Translations under genes and position numbers: made by a program | The notes under the pieces: model-generated | Seen by the model: the letters and a program-made list of their open reading frames with translations, nothing else | What the model was told of the DNA's origin: nothing | Database searches by the model: none | Source: a virus | IMG/VR virus record: IMGVR_UViG_3300025000_000271 | Span: 1 to 35,583 of that record | Reading direction: 5' to 3' (one strand) | DNA length: 35,583 nt | In this document: positions 15,237 to 24,209 of the stretch, in pieces | Layout: each line of letters opens with the position of its first letter | Numbering within the stretch: position 1 is the stretch's first letter

Positions 15237-17767
15237 TGCGAAAATACCCGGTAGAAATATCAAATTTTAAGGGGATGCAGACTGGAATTGCTGACCCGGA
15301 TATTAACGCGATGGATTATCTTCAGAATGTTGATACGTTTGAGGAGCCCGGAATTATTACGCTTCGTCCGCCGTATGAATTAAAATACGCGGCGCCTACT
15401 TTACCAACAAATTTTGAGTTGATGGGTTATTTAGGCTTTGCTCATTTTAATGATAAGCAAGCTGTTCTAACCGGGCAAGAAGTAACTTTGGCAGTTTGCG
15501 CAGGCGCGTTGACGGCGATTGATAACGGCGGGAGTCCGATTGTTTCCAATGAGTTGGAAATTTTACTTTATTACATAAGACCGTACTGGAATCCAACTAC
15601 TCAAAAATGGGTTGATGAATGGCAGTGGCTGAATGATATTATTATCACAAAAGTAACTGTCGCGAGTGACGCTACTTATTCGAGTATGTTTAAAGTTTAC
15701 GGGGGAAGTTCTCACGGTTTGGGGGATGATTCTGTTGATAAATGGACTTGCATAAATTTAACGCAGAATATTATTTCTCAAGTAATTACTTCAAAGGCTG
15801 ATTCAGCGAATACAAGAATTAATCATACTCTTTATAGTTCTTCGTTTGTTGTTGATGATGTTATAATTTTTATGAAGAATTACATTCCGCTTACAGAACT
15901 TCAGGGAAGTTTCAATACGACTGATAAAGAAATTAATTTTCATAATATTCTGCATGATTTGAGAATAGGCTTTGGCGGTTACGAAAACCGTTTGGGTTTA
16001 GGAATTGGTTATAGAAAGAAATTTTTCAAGTGCAAAGAATTTGATTTTACAAACGTTCATTCTGATTTAACAGAAACAGCTTTAGAGAACTTTGCAACTA
16101 TTGACGATGTAATTTTAAACCCATATTCATTTATACCACAAAACGCTTACGGGCTTGATCTTGTTGCTGTTGCCGGGACTTTGGTTGCGGGGACTAAGTA
16201 TTTCCGTTTAACCGGGAAACTTGATGGATATGTTGACTGCCTACTTTATGAAGGAAGTTTGGAGGTTGACGGTACAAAAAATATTGAGATTTACCCTTAT
16301 ATAAAATTAGGGGCGCACAATAAAAGGATTACACATTTTTCTGTTTATTACGCTGAAGATGAAAATAGTAATTATTATAAAATAAAAGATTATGTATTAA
16401 CTGCCGACACAATAACAAAAAGCGAATGGAAAGTAACTGAGAACGGATTTTTATATTTAGATGGTGTTGTCCCAGAATTACATAGTGAAAGTAATGCAGT
16501 TAGTATTAATGCTGATATAAATTCTGTAGGAAGCTGGAAAAGATATAGCAGTTTGGGGCAATCATTCGCTGAGTTTGCGACAACATTATCAATAAATACA
16601 GGGTCAGGTGCCCCTTCTACCTATTATTTTAATATTTCATCAACTTTAGGATGGAGTTACTCAGTTGATGTAAGGACAGGATATGAGTTTCCAGTTTCAG
16701 GGCTGAAAAAAAATACAAAATATAAATTAACTGTTTATTTGAAAACAACGAAAAGCGGCGGCAGTACGGCATACGCTTTTTTTTCAAATGATGATAACAG
16801 GTCAACACTATATCCTCAGAGTGAATCTCAAATAGGCACCTCATTTGCTGAAAAAGTTTTTATAGTTGAAACAAACGATTCAGAATTACCAACAAAGATA
16901 GTAATTGCTATAAACTCAATTACGATTGAACAGTTGGCAATTGATAACTTTTCATTAAAACAAGAAGCCGGGAGTGAATTAACTCCAACTACCGACTTAG
17001 GTTCCGAAATATCCGCAGAGATGGGTTATGTACCTACTTTACAAATTGTAAGAAGTTGGGATATGTGTGTTGTCTTAAACTTCCGGGCGCATTATTTGAA
17101 TCCGTACATTGCGCAGGATGGACGTTTGGAAAATTTTATTCTTCGTTCAAATATTTCGGGTGGGAATATCTCCATGTATGACGCGGTTATTTTTGATAAC
17201 ACGATTGAGGCTGAAAGATTCCGGGGAGAAAAAACAATTGCAATAGCTCCTTTGGCAAACGATAATATTTTGCTGCTGAAAAATGACGGGATCGAGGAAA
17301 GAGATCCGGAAACGGGCAGAACATATTTTAACCAAACGGGCAAAGGGATAATTTCGCGGGAGAGTTTGGAGGTTATTGGCGGAATTCCGTTTTGGATGTC
17401 TTTAGAGGACGCGCACGCTTATGTAAACCAAGATATTAAAGACTGGATGAGTGATAGTATAAGAAAACTTTACAATCAAATTATCGGCGGGAAAAACGCG
17501 ATTGTTAGCATCCGTGATAAGTATAACCATTACAGAATTAGAATTTACGATGTAACAAACAGAACAGAATTTTTATTAACAAGCCGGGGATGGCACGTTC
17601 ATAAAAAAGAAGTATTTGCCTATAAGTACAGCAAAGGATTTAACAACCAAGTTTGGTTTATGGATATTGATGGGAATCTATATGTAATAACGGGACCAAA
17701 AGATTTAGATGCTGCGGATGAAGGAATGTTGTTGACAGACACTTTTGCAGACGAGGATGTTTCTTAA
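15236..17767 (+). CDS. tail nozzle-like protein with a carbohydrate-binding-like insertion
   Basis: The start (SNFKGMQTGIADPDINAMDY, 9-28) and the string of beta blades resemble podovirus nozzle/stabilisation proteins (P22 gp10 and T7 gp12 type), which plug the lower tail. The 843-residue length is near that of these proteins. Residues about 415-577 look different: NSVGSWKRYSSLG, a KYKLTVYLKTT strand and a final IEQLAIDNFSLKQE strand are typical of jelly-roll carbohydrate-binding domains. This may be an insertion that helps the tail bind host polysaccharide. The C-terminal part returns to blade-like strands (GIPFWMSLEDAHAYV). Assignment of the main body is by pattern. Confidence 0.65.
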   Translation: MRKYPVEISNFKGMQTGIADPDINAMDYLQNVDTFEEPGIITLRPPYELKYAAPTLPTNFELMGYLGFAHFNDKQAVLTGQEVTLAVCAGALTAIDNGGSPIVSNELEILLYYIRPYWNPTTQKWVDEWQWLNDIIITKVTVASDATYSSMFKVYGGSSHGLGDDSVDKWTCINLTQNIISQVITSKADSANTRINHTLYSSSFVVDDVIIFMKNYIPLTELQGSFNTTDKEINFHNILHDLRIGFGGYENRLGLGIGYRKKFFKCKEFDFTNVHSDLTETALENFATIDDVILNPYSFIPQNAYGLDLVAVAGTLVAGTKYFRLTGKLDGYVDCLLYEGSLEVDGTKNIEIYPYIKLGAHNKRITHFSVYYAEDENSNYYKIKDYVLTADTITKSEWKVTENGFLYLDGVVPELHSESNAVSINADINSVGSWKRYSSLGQSFAEFATTLSINTGSGAPSTYYFNISSTLGWSYSVDVRTGYEFPVSGLKKNTKYKLTVYLKTTKSGGSTAYAFFSNDDNRSTLYPQSESQIGTSFAEKVFIVETNDSELPTKIVIAINSITIEQLAIDNFSLKQEAGSELTPTTDLGSEISAEMGYVPTLQIVRSWDMCVVLNFRAHYLNPYIAQDGRLENFILRSNISGGNISMYDAVIFDNTIEAERFRGEKTIAIAPLANDNILLLKNDGIEERDPETGRTYFNQTGKGIISRESLEVIGGIPFWMSLEDAHAYVNQDIKDWMSDSIRKLYNQIIGGKNAIVSIRDKYNHYRIRIYDVTNRTEFLLTSRGWHVHKKEVFAYKYSKGFNNQVWFMDIDGNLYVITGPKDLDAADEGMLLTDTFADEDVS

Positions 17768-17794
17768 TTTCAAAAAATATTGTCCGGGGGGATA

Positions 17795-20700
17795 ATGAAA
17801 AAGTTTATTCTACTTTTCTTTTTAATAGCCGCTTTAATTACCGAAGCGCAAACATCATGCTACCAATACACTTACTTAAACAAATACGGCAGGGGAGTTG
17901 CGGGACAGTTGATACAAATTTTACCTTACGGGAATACCTACCCTACCGGGGCAATTACAGTACCGGATGTTTCGGGAACTCCGGGTTTGTATGAAAAATG
18001 TACTATTGCCGATGGTGATTATGACGTCTATTTGAACGGCTCAAAGAAATTCCAAAAGGTATGGATCGGCGCGGAGAGGCAAACTACTATTGCCGATAAT
18101 TATGAAACGAATTTCGACGGCAGTAATAAATTAATTTACGGCGCTCTTTCTCAAGCTGTTAAGGATAGTATTGCTAAAGCCGGGACTGTAGATAATGTAA
18201 CAATAGAAAAAGTTTCGGGGGTTCAGCAAGTAAAAGAGGGCGGAATTCAAGGGGAACATATTGCCGATGGCGAAGTTGGTATGCCGGAATTATCGCAAAC
18301 AGTAAAAGACGGTTTGGTTGGTGATGGATCGGGGAGGCTGCCGGATGGTGTAACCTTGCAAGTTACTGTTAATGGTACAGATACAACTTATTCTTTGCAT
18401 GATGATTACAAAGCTAAGATTGACGCGATTGTAAATATTATTGATTACTACCCAACGGCAATTAAAAGTAGCGCGCCGGGAAGCGCGACTGAAAGTCAAT
18501 CAACATCGGCATTAAATAACGCGAACAATGCTGTTAAAACGGCGGGCGGAGAAATTGTTTTGCCGCGCGGAACTTATAGCCTTAACGCAAATGTAACCAT
18601 TGACAGCCTTGTACATTTACGGGGTGATGGTGTCGGCACAAAAATATCTGTAGCAAGCGGTTATACTTTAACGATTAAAGGCTCGTTTGAGAATGTTGTT
18701 TTTGATACGACGGGGAATGTGGATTTGAGCGATGCTAAAATAGAAGCCGCTACGCCGGAAATGTTCGGATATATAAGTGGCAATTATGCTCATACACAAA
18801 TCAACAAAGCATTTGAAAGCGGTGCAAAAAAAATAAAATTATTACCTTATGCAACTTATTTAGTTAAGGATACAATAGAGGTGGCATCGAATACCATTTT
18901 TGAGGGTGATAATTCTATTATAAAAACCGATACAAGTATTTCTTCTTCTTTGGGTTACATTGTTTTGGTAAAGGGTGCTCAAAATGTAACAATAAGAGGG
19001 ATTGAAATTAATAATTTAGCAAATTATCCAAATGATTTAACTATTGCAAGAACATCTGGGACTTATAAAAGCATTGCCGGAATTGGAATATTAGGGAGTT
19101 CTGATATAACGATTGAGAACTGCAAAATAAATGGGGCGACTTGGGCGGGTTTGTTTATTAGACCAAATAGCTCTACCAATTCCAAAAGATGTAAAATAAT
19201 TAATAATAAATTCCAAAATGCAGGTTATTCTTTTACAGTAATACCAGTTTGGGGGTCTGCAAATTTGCCATTTGCAAACGATACTACGGATGGTTATGGT
19301 CACATTATAACCGGAAATACAATTACAAGAAGTCATGTTTATAAAAATTTAAAGCCGGGTTTTGAAGATGTGGCAAGTGTTGATGGCATAGCTTTAGATG
19401 TTGTTAGAAATTCTATAGTCTCAAACAACATAATAAGTGAAGTTGCGGGGATTGGAATTAGAATAGAAGAATCACAATCGGTTAGCGTTACTGCAAATAC
19501 AATCAGCAATGTTGGACAGGAAGGAATTACATTTTATAATTCTTCTTTTGATTGTGTGGCTATAGGAAATACAATTAATAAATTTGGCAGAATACCAGGA
19601 ATGATTAGCGTAAGGGAATACCCGGAAAATTCCGGCGTTTGGTATTATCCCACAGTCGAACATTATCCAAGTGACGGACATCCGCAACCGTATACGCCAG
19701 GAGATTCCGCCTTTGTCGAGTTCCCTTATTTTGTGACTGGTGATACAGCAAACATTCCGGTTTATGATAGAACAGAAATGTACGATGGGGTACATTATTT
19801 ATTGCCTTTTAGAGGTTATAGCGGAATTTCTGTTACAGCGTTATCACAAAGAATTATGATTATCGGGAATACGATAATTGGCGACACTTCAAAAACCGGC
19901 ACTAAATACAATTATGCTTCTGATTATGCAATAAGTATCGGGAATCATTCAGTAAACAGCTCATTTAGTTCTGATGCTGGTTATTGTGTTGTATTGGGGA
20001 ATTCTGCTTATTCTATTCGGAATTATAATAAACAAATATTCGCTCCTAAATATGAAGATTCTTTGTCCGTCTCTGTACTAAAGGGAATAAATTATTCTTC
20101 AAAAATATATCACAACAACGCATCGGTTTATAATAAATTTAAGACACATCATTATGAAGATACTTTAACGGTTTATAACGATTTATTTTTAGGTTCAGGG
20201 AAAACTCGCATTAGAGTTGTAGGTGACAGTTTATATATACTTAACAATTACAACCAAAATGTATTAGTAATGAGTATGGCTTCGGCAGATGCTCAAATGA
20301 GTTTCCCATTATCAAAAAAAATAGGTTTTGGAACACCAACCCCGAATTGGGATTACGAATTTTTTAGCGACACTCAGGCAGACGTTTATATACATACAAA
20401 CGATGAAACTGCGGGGAAAATTGCCGCTTTAAGATTTGGCACGGTTAATTCGGCTACAACAAGAGCAAAAGGAGCAATTTTTTTCGAGGCAGACGGGACT
20501 GGCAACGGACGTGGTAAAATGCGTTTTGCCGTTGATGGTGCTGCTGATGGCGGGGATGCTTCAACAAGTGATGTTGGAATGACCCTTGATGGTTTGCGTA
20601 ATTTGGTGATTGGAACTTTATCTGTTGGGGCGAATTCTCAAAAAGTTTTAGGAATAAGCGCTGGGAATGCTCCAACAACTGCCCCGGCAGATATGATTCA

Positions 20701-21304
20701 GCTTTGGGTATCTGATAGCTCAGCCGGTAACGCAGAGTTATACGTTATGGACGAAGCCGGACATGTGACACAACTGTCTGAACACGCAAGTGATGCGCCG
20801 GAATGGTTTTATGACAGCGATGATAGAGTAGGGAAAACATACAACATCTTCACCGGGATAATAACGTACACAAATTATGACAGAGACCAAAGATTAAGCC
20901 AGCTTGAAAGGTTAAAAAAACCTTTACCAAAAGATAGCTTGCAACTTATAACAATTTATACCGAAACATTTATTGAGTACAATACACGGACGGGGCAGCA
21001 TTTGCAGCGTACAACTTGGGAATCTAATCAACAGTGGAATTTACAGCAACGAGAAAAACAGATTGCTGAGTACGAAGCGGATAGTTTGAAATTTGTAAAA
21101 GAAAAATCAGATTTTGAAAAGGTATGGAATGCCAAACGTGAAAAAAGAAGAATGAGTAATTCCGGCGAACGTGTAATAATTAACGAGCTTAATGAAATAG
21201 AAAGCAGAGAGCCAAAATTTGAACAACAGCGTCCGGCAAAGTTTAAGAAAAAAGATATGCCGAAAGCATTAAAGAGGGCTTTGAAGAAAATTAATGCCAA
21301 CTAA
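17795..21304 (+). CDS. tailspike / receptor-binding protein with beta-helix and signal peptide
   Basis: ATG 17795 behind a GGGGGG site gives 1169 residues. Residues 1-18 form a classic signal peptide (cleavage TEA-Q). A small beta domain (about 20-110) and a linker follow, then a pectate-lyase-like right-handed beta-helix from about 240 to 700 (turns such as TIRGIEINN, ITIENCKINGATWAGLFI, VSVTANTISNVGQEGITF), typical of phage tailspikes that bind or cleave surface polysaccharide. About residues 840-1000 form a fibre-type domain (GFGTPTPNWDYEFF, NAPTTAPADMIQLWV). The C terminus is a long, strongly basic helical region. No catalytic residues can be assigned. The signal peptide is odd for a virion protein made in the cytoplasm. 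Confidence 0.75.
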   Translation: MKKFILLFFLIAALITEAQTSCYQYTYLNKYGRGVAGQLIQILPYGNTYPTGAITVPDVSGTPGLYEKCTIADGDYDVYLNGSKKFQKVWIGAERQTTIADNYETNFDGSNKLIYGALSQAVKDSIAKAGTVDNVTIEKVSGVQQVKEGGIQGEHIADGEVGMPELSQTVKDGLVGDGSGRLPDGVTLQVTVNGTDTTYSLHDDYKAKIDAIVNIIDYYPTAIKSSAPGSATESQSTSALNNANNAVKTAGGEIVLPRGTYSLNANVTIDSLVHLRGDGVGTKISVASGYTLTIKGSFENVVFDTTGNVDLSDAKIEAATPEMFGYISGNYAHTQINKAFESGAKKIKLLPYATYLVKDTIEVASNTIFEGDNSIIKTDTSISSSLGYIVLVKGAQNVTIRGIEINNLANYPNDLTIARTSGTYKSIAGIGILGSSDITIENCKINGATWAGLFIRPNSSTNSKRCKIINNKFQNAGYSFTVIPVWGSANLPFANDTTDGYGHIITGNTITRSHVYKNLKPGFEDVASVDGIALDVVRNSIVSNNIISEVAGIGIRIEESQSVSVTANTISNVGQEGITFYNSSFDCVAIGNTINKFGRIPGMISVREYPENSGVWYYPTVEHYPSDGHPQPYTPGDSAFVEFPYFVTGDTANIPVYDRTEMYDGVHYLLPFRGYSGISVTALSQRIMIIGNTIIGDTSKTGTKYNYASDYAISIGNHSVNSSFSSDAGYCVVLGNSAYSIRNYNKQIFAPKYEDSLSVSVLKGINYSSKIYHNNASVYNKFKTHHYEDTLTVYNDLFLGSGKTRIRVVGDSLYILNNYNQNVLVMSMASADAQMSFPLSKKIGFGTPTPNWDYEFFSDTQADVYIHTNDETAGKIAALRFGTVNSATTRAKGAIFFEADGTGNGRGKMRFAVDGAADGGDASTSDVGMTLDGLRNLVIGTLSVGANSQKVLGISAGNAPTTAPADMIQLWVSDSSAGNAELYVMDEAGHVTQLSEHASDAPEWFYDSDDRVGKTYNIFTGIITYTNYDRDQRLSQLERLKKPLPKDSLQLITIYTETFIEYNTRTGQHLQRTTWESNQQWNLQQREKQIAEYEADSLKFVKEKSDFEKVWNAKREKRRMSNSGERVIINELNEIESREPKFEQQRPAKFKKKDMPKALKRALKKINAN

Positions 21305-21656
21305 CGAACAAAATATCGCAATCTTAATAAGAACAGTTTGGCTGAATAGAACAAACATTCTTAAAAATAAAGGGATGGGTTTGCGCGGAACTTTTGACAA
21401 TATTGGTATTATCGCAGAGTCCACAAGCAATTTTGTTTTAACGGTAAGAAGAAAAAATACAGAAGTTGGGACTACAGTTGAAAAGAGTTATACGCTAACG
21501 TCGGGAAAAAGATTTTATCCAAAAATTTTGCCTTTGCGTTTTAACGGTTATGAATTTCAAATAGAGATTAGCGGGACAATTGCGCTGCCGGGTACTTTCC
21601 GGCTTGAGTTTATTGGTGTTGATATAAAACCTTTATTAGTTGGGAATAGAGGATAA
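21294..21656 (+). CDS. small unknown structural protein after the tailspike
   Basis: This 120-residue beta-rich protein overlaps the tailspike gene by 11 bp, so it is translationally coupled. It has strand-turn patterns (ESTSNFVLTVRRKNTEVGTT, LRFNGYEFQIEISGTIAL) that suggest a single beta-sandwich. No known family. Position suggests a small tail or fibre-attachment protein. Confidence 0.6.
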   Translation: MPTNEQNIAILIRTVWLNRTNILKNKGMGLRGTFDNIGIIAESTSNFVLTVRRKNTEVGTTVEKSYTLTSGKRFYPKILPLRFNGYEFQIEISGTIALPGTFRLEFIGVDIKPLLVGNRG

Positions 21657-21669
21657 CTACCACCCCCAA

Positions 21670-21688
21670 CCCCTCCTAAAAGGAGGGG
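21670..21688 (+). repeat. CCCCTCC/GGAGGGG hairpin element next to a ribosome site
   Basis: CCCCTCC (21670-21676) and GGAGGGG (21682-21688) form a perfect 7-bp GC-only stem around TAAAA, preceded by CACCCCCAA. It fills the 44-base gap before the gene at 21701. This pattern resembles a short intergenic hairpin common in Bacteroidota-group genomes. The hairpin hides one GGAGG while a second GAGGAG remains free 6 bases before the ATG. Confidence 0.55.
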
Positions 21689-21700
21689 AGGAGAAATTGA

Positions 21701-22210
21701 ATGAGTGTTATATTAAAATTAAATCCATTTAGTGATTTTGGAAGTCTTAAAAGATCGCTGGATTCTCTTGTGAAACAGATTGAAAGTTATTTAAGCAATG
21801 TTTCAGTCACAAGCGGAGTGGCTGCCGGTGAGACGATAAGCGTAACTCCAGCAGGCACTGTTGTAAATAATTCTAATAATACCGGTATGATTACAAAGGT
21901 TTTCACATTTAATTTGAATACACAGAACAACACAACAATTTATCAACTTCAAACAAATGATTATTTAATTAAATGCGATGTTGTTTTGACTGAAGCTTAT
22001 CAGGTTACAAGTCCGGTGCCGATTGTTTCGGTTTTAGATACTACAAAAAATATTCGTTTAGACGCAACAAACATTTTTGAAAATGGAGTGAATGAATTAA
22101 TTCCCGATCCGGAAAAGATAGCCTCTCCGGGGCTGCTTAAATTTTTACATGATCCTAAAACTTCGAGTACGGGGAAGGGGTATGTGCTTATTCAGATTTA
22201 CAGACCGTGA
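21701..22210 (+). CDS. unknown structural protein of the tail cluster
   Basis: This 169-residue protein begins with a helical segment (GSLKRSLDSLVKQIESYL, 14-31) followed by a Val/Thr/Gly-rich stretch and strand-rich C-terminal two thirds. The plan, helix then beta domain, is common in fibre or fibre-adaptor proteins. It has a GAGGAG site after the GC hairpin. No family recognised and no enzymatic motif. Confidence 0.6.
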   Translation: MSVILKLNPFSDFGSLKRSLDSLVKQIESYLSNVSVTSGVAAGETISVTPAGTVVNNSNNTGMITKVFTFNLNTQNNTTIYQLQTNDYLIKCDVVLTEAYQVTSPVPIVSVLDTTKNIRLDATNIFENGVNELIPDPEKIASPGLLKFLHDPKTSSTGKGYVLIQIYRP

Positions 22211-22266
22211 TGAGGGGGAGAAAAGGAGAAGCGGGGAAAATGAGAAAAGGAGAATTGGAGAAGAGG
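22210..22266 (+). repeat. purine-only low-complexity tract with GGAGAA repeats
   Basis: From the stop codon of the previous gene to the GTG start of the next, the strand is almost entirely G and A, made of repeats of AGGAGAA and GGGGAAA type. It holds several possible Shine-Dalgarno sequences and a 9-codon open frame (ATG 22240 to TGA 22267-22269) that ends on the next gene's start codon. It resembles simple repeats scattered in Bacteroidota-group genomes. Confidence 0.5.
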
Positions 22267-23264
22267 TGAAAAGAAAGATTAGAAATATTTTTTTATGGGT
22301 TTTGGCACTTGGAATAGTTGCGGCTTCTGCAACTGTTGTTAAGTGGAGCGGAGAGATCGGGACTAAATTAAATTCGTGGGGAATCGGCGGGTATTTCGGT
22401 TATAAAATGCAGCTTGATAGTTCTTTTCTTCCTTCGGGTTATGCTGATAGGAACGTAATTACTTTCAGAAATTATATTGATAAAGCTAAGTTTGCAAGCG
22501 GAGTTTTTAGAGAACTTATTATAAATAGAAATGACAGTACAAAATTTCATTTTCTTTTACCGGTTCATCAACATGACCGGGATAGTTTGGAAAATATTGA
22601 TGTTTTTGTTTTTAATAAAACCGATTCTACAATTGAAGGAACTACTTTTAGAAAATTTTTAGATTACTTGAATATATTGAGAATAAATGAAAATGATTGG
22701 CGAAATACTGTTCAGGGCAATATGTTTTATTACAACGCCGCCGATACTTCGTTAAAGAAAATTACTTTTGAAGCAATGCGCGATAGTTTGATTGTTCTGA
22801 AAGCGGATTATCCGAATTTACTTGATTGGGATGTACAAATTTTTAACGCTGCTGATTCTTCTACTAAAGGACTTAGTTTTATTGAATTGGTTGATAGTCT
22901 TGGAGTTTTAAAAGCTGATTTTCCGAACCTGGCGAATAATGATGTATTGTTATATAACGCAAGCAATAAAACAATTTTCGGTTATACTTTTGCGGAGTTG
23001 AAAACAGCTTTGAATGTTGATACTGTTGATTATGCTCATAATAGCGATACATCTCAGGTTGCTATTAACGCGGATAAGGCTGATTTTCTTTGGAACACGG
23101 GGAAAACTATTGCGTATACAGCTTCGGCTTTTTCGCAAACTACACACACACATTCAAGTTTAACCGGCAATTATACGGGTACAATAAATTTTACTACCGC
23201 CGATGGCGATTATTCAATTTCTGTTTCAAATGGAGTTATAACAAGTTTTGTGTTTACGCCATGA
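22266..23264 (+). CDS. membrane-anchored or exported fibre-like protein
   Basis: GTG 22266, after a GGAGAAG site, gives about 332 residues. The frame is open further upstream but only through the purine tract. The N terminus is basic (MKRKIRN) and then hydrophobic (8-24, ending ASA), so it is a signal peptide or anchor. Two repeated modules follow (KADYPNLLDWDVQIFNAADS and KADFPNLANNDVLLYNASNK), and the C terminus is Thr/Ser-rich (THTHSSLTGNYTGTINF), as in fibre tips. It overlaps the next gene by four bases. Fibre-like is a pattern-based call; the anchor would be odd for a virion fibre. Confidence 0.6.
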   Translation: MKRKIRNIFLWVLALGIVAASATVVKWSGEIGTKLNSWGIGGYFGYKMQLDSSFLPSGYADRNVITFRNYIDKAKFASGVFRELIINRNDSTKFHFLLPVHQHDRDSLENIDVFVFNKTDSTIEGTTFRKFLDYLNILRINENDWRNTVQGNMFYYNAADTSLKKITFEAMRDSLIVLKADYPNLLDWDVQIFNAADSSTKGLSFIELVDSLGVLKADFPNLANNDVLLYNASNKTIFGYTFAELKTALNVDTVDYAHNSDTSQVAINADKADFLWNTGKTIAYTASAFSQTTHTHSSLTGNYTGTINFTTADGDYSISVSNGVITSFVFTP

Positions 23265-23623
23265 TAAATTATAGAAAATATTGTTTGGAAGATTTTGAGC
23301 AGGTGAAAAGTTTATGCGATAAAAACAACATTGCTTTTCCGACAGATAACGAGTTACTGTTTGTTGCCGAAGATGATGAAGGAAAAATAATCGGGATTTG
23401 CGGACTGAAAAAAGTTTACCAGGTTGAACCGTTAATAAGTGAAAATGCGTTAGTAAGTAACAATTTATTCAAAATGGTTGAAGGTGTGATTGTGCAAAAT
23501 GATATTCCAAGAGTCCGCGCGATTACAAAAGAAGAAAACTTATTTCGGTTTACAAAAGTTGGTTTTAAAAAGATTGAAGAAGATAAAATAATATTGGAGA
23601 AAAAATACAATGGGCGAATCTAA
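23261..23623 (+). CDS. GNAT-like N-acetyltransferase fold protein
   Basis: ATG 23261 overlaps the previous stop (ATGA) and gives 120 residues. The plan fits a small GNAT fold: helix 1 (LEDFEQVKSLCDKNNI), strands around LLFVAEDDEGKIIGICGLKK, a helix (NNLFKMVEGVIV) and the C-terminal FTKVGFKKIEEDKIILEKKY, which resembles the usual GNAT ending. The acetyl-CoA loop (R/QxxGxG/A) is not visible, so it may be inactive or bind another ligand. It sits inside the tail/ejection operon and overlaps the next gene by 14 bp. Acetylation of a host or virion component is speculative. Confidence 0.6.
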   Translation: MINYRKYCLEDFEQVKSLCDKNNIAFPTDNELLFVAEDDEGKIIGICGLKKVYQVEPLISENALVSNNLFKMVEGVIVQNDIPRVRAITKEENLFRFTKVGFKKIEEDKIILEKKYNGRI

Positions 23624-24191
23624 AAGAAGCGAAAAGTCCGGGGAATTTTACGATCAAGCCAGCTCGAATGTTGGAGAGATTAAACAACAAAACGTAAATA
23701 CTCCTAATGTTTATAAAGGTTACAGTTCTCCTTTCGGCGCGGATAAATCTTTATCAACTTTGAACAATATTTACACGCGCGGGAAAGCTAACATCAATAA
23801 AAATTTTGATACCGGGTTAAACAAAATTTCAAACGATACCGGAGCGGCATTATCTTCACGCGGATTTATGGGCGGCGGGAGTTACGCGGATAATATTTTA
23901 ACAAAAGCTAAAATTGGTTTGAATGAAAACAAAGCCGGCGCGTTAAGTTCTTTGGATGATAGTTTGGCTAGTAACACTCTTAACGTTTACGATAAAGCAA
24001 ATACTCTTGATTTCCAAAGATTGGGCGGGGAAGCTACGGTGAACCAAAACAACATCAGCAACCAAGCCCGGAAGTGGCAGCAAGTTTTACAAGCTCTTGG
24101 ACTTCAGGGCAACGCAATTCAAGGGTTGGACGATACTACTTGGTTGGACGATACTTTAGCAGTTGCAAATACGGCAGCTAATTTTGTGTAA
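23610..24191 (+). CDS. probable internal virion (ejection) protein
   Basis: This 193-residue protein is rich in Asn, Gly, Ala and Ser, with GAALSSRGFMGGGSYADNIL in the middle and an amphipathic C-terminal region (KWQQVLQALGLQGNAIQGLD). The combination of low complexity and amphipathic helices, and its place before two longer proteins of the same cluster, resembles the small ejection proteins of P22-type phages, which travel with the DNA into the cell envelope. No sequence family is recognised. Confidence 0.55.
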   Translation: MGESKRSEKSGEFYDQASSNVGEIKQQNVNTPNVYKGYSSPFGADKSLSTLNNIYTRGKANINKNFDTGLNKISNDTGAALSSRGFMGGGSYADNILTKAKIGLNENKAGALSSLDDSLASNTLNVYDKANTLDFQRLGGEATVNQNNISNQARKWQQVLQALGLQGNAIQGLDDTTWLDDTLAVANTAANFV

Positions 24192-24209
24192 AAAAAAGAG
24201 AGTAACTAA

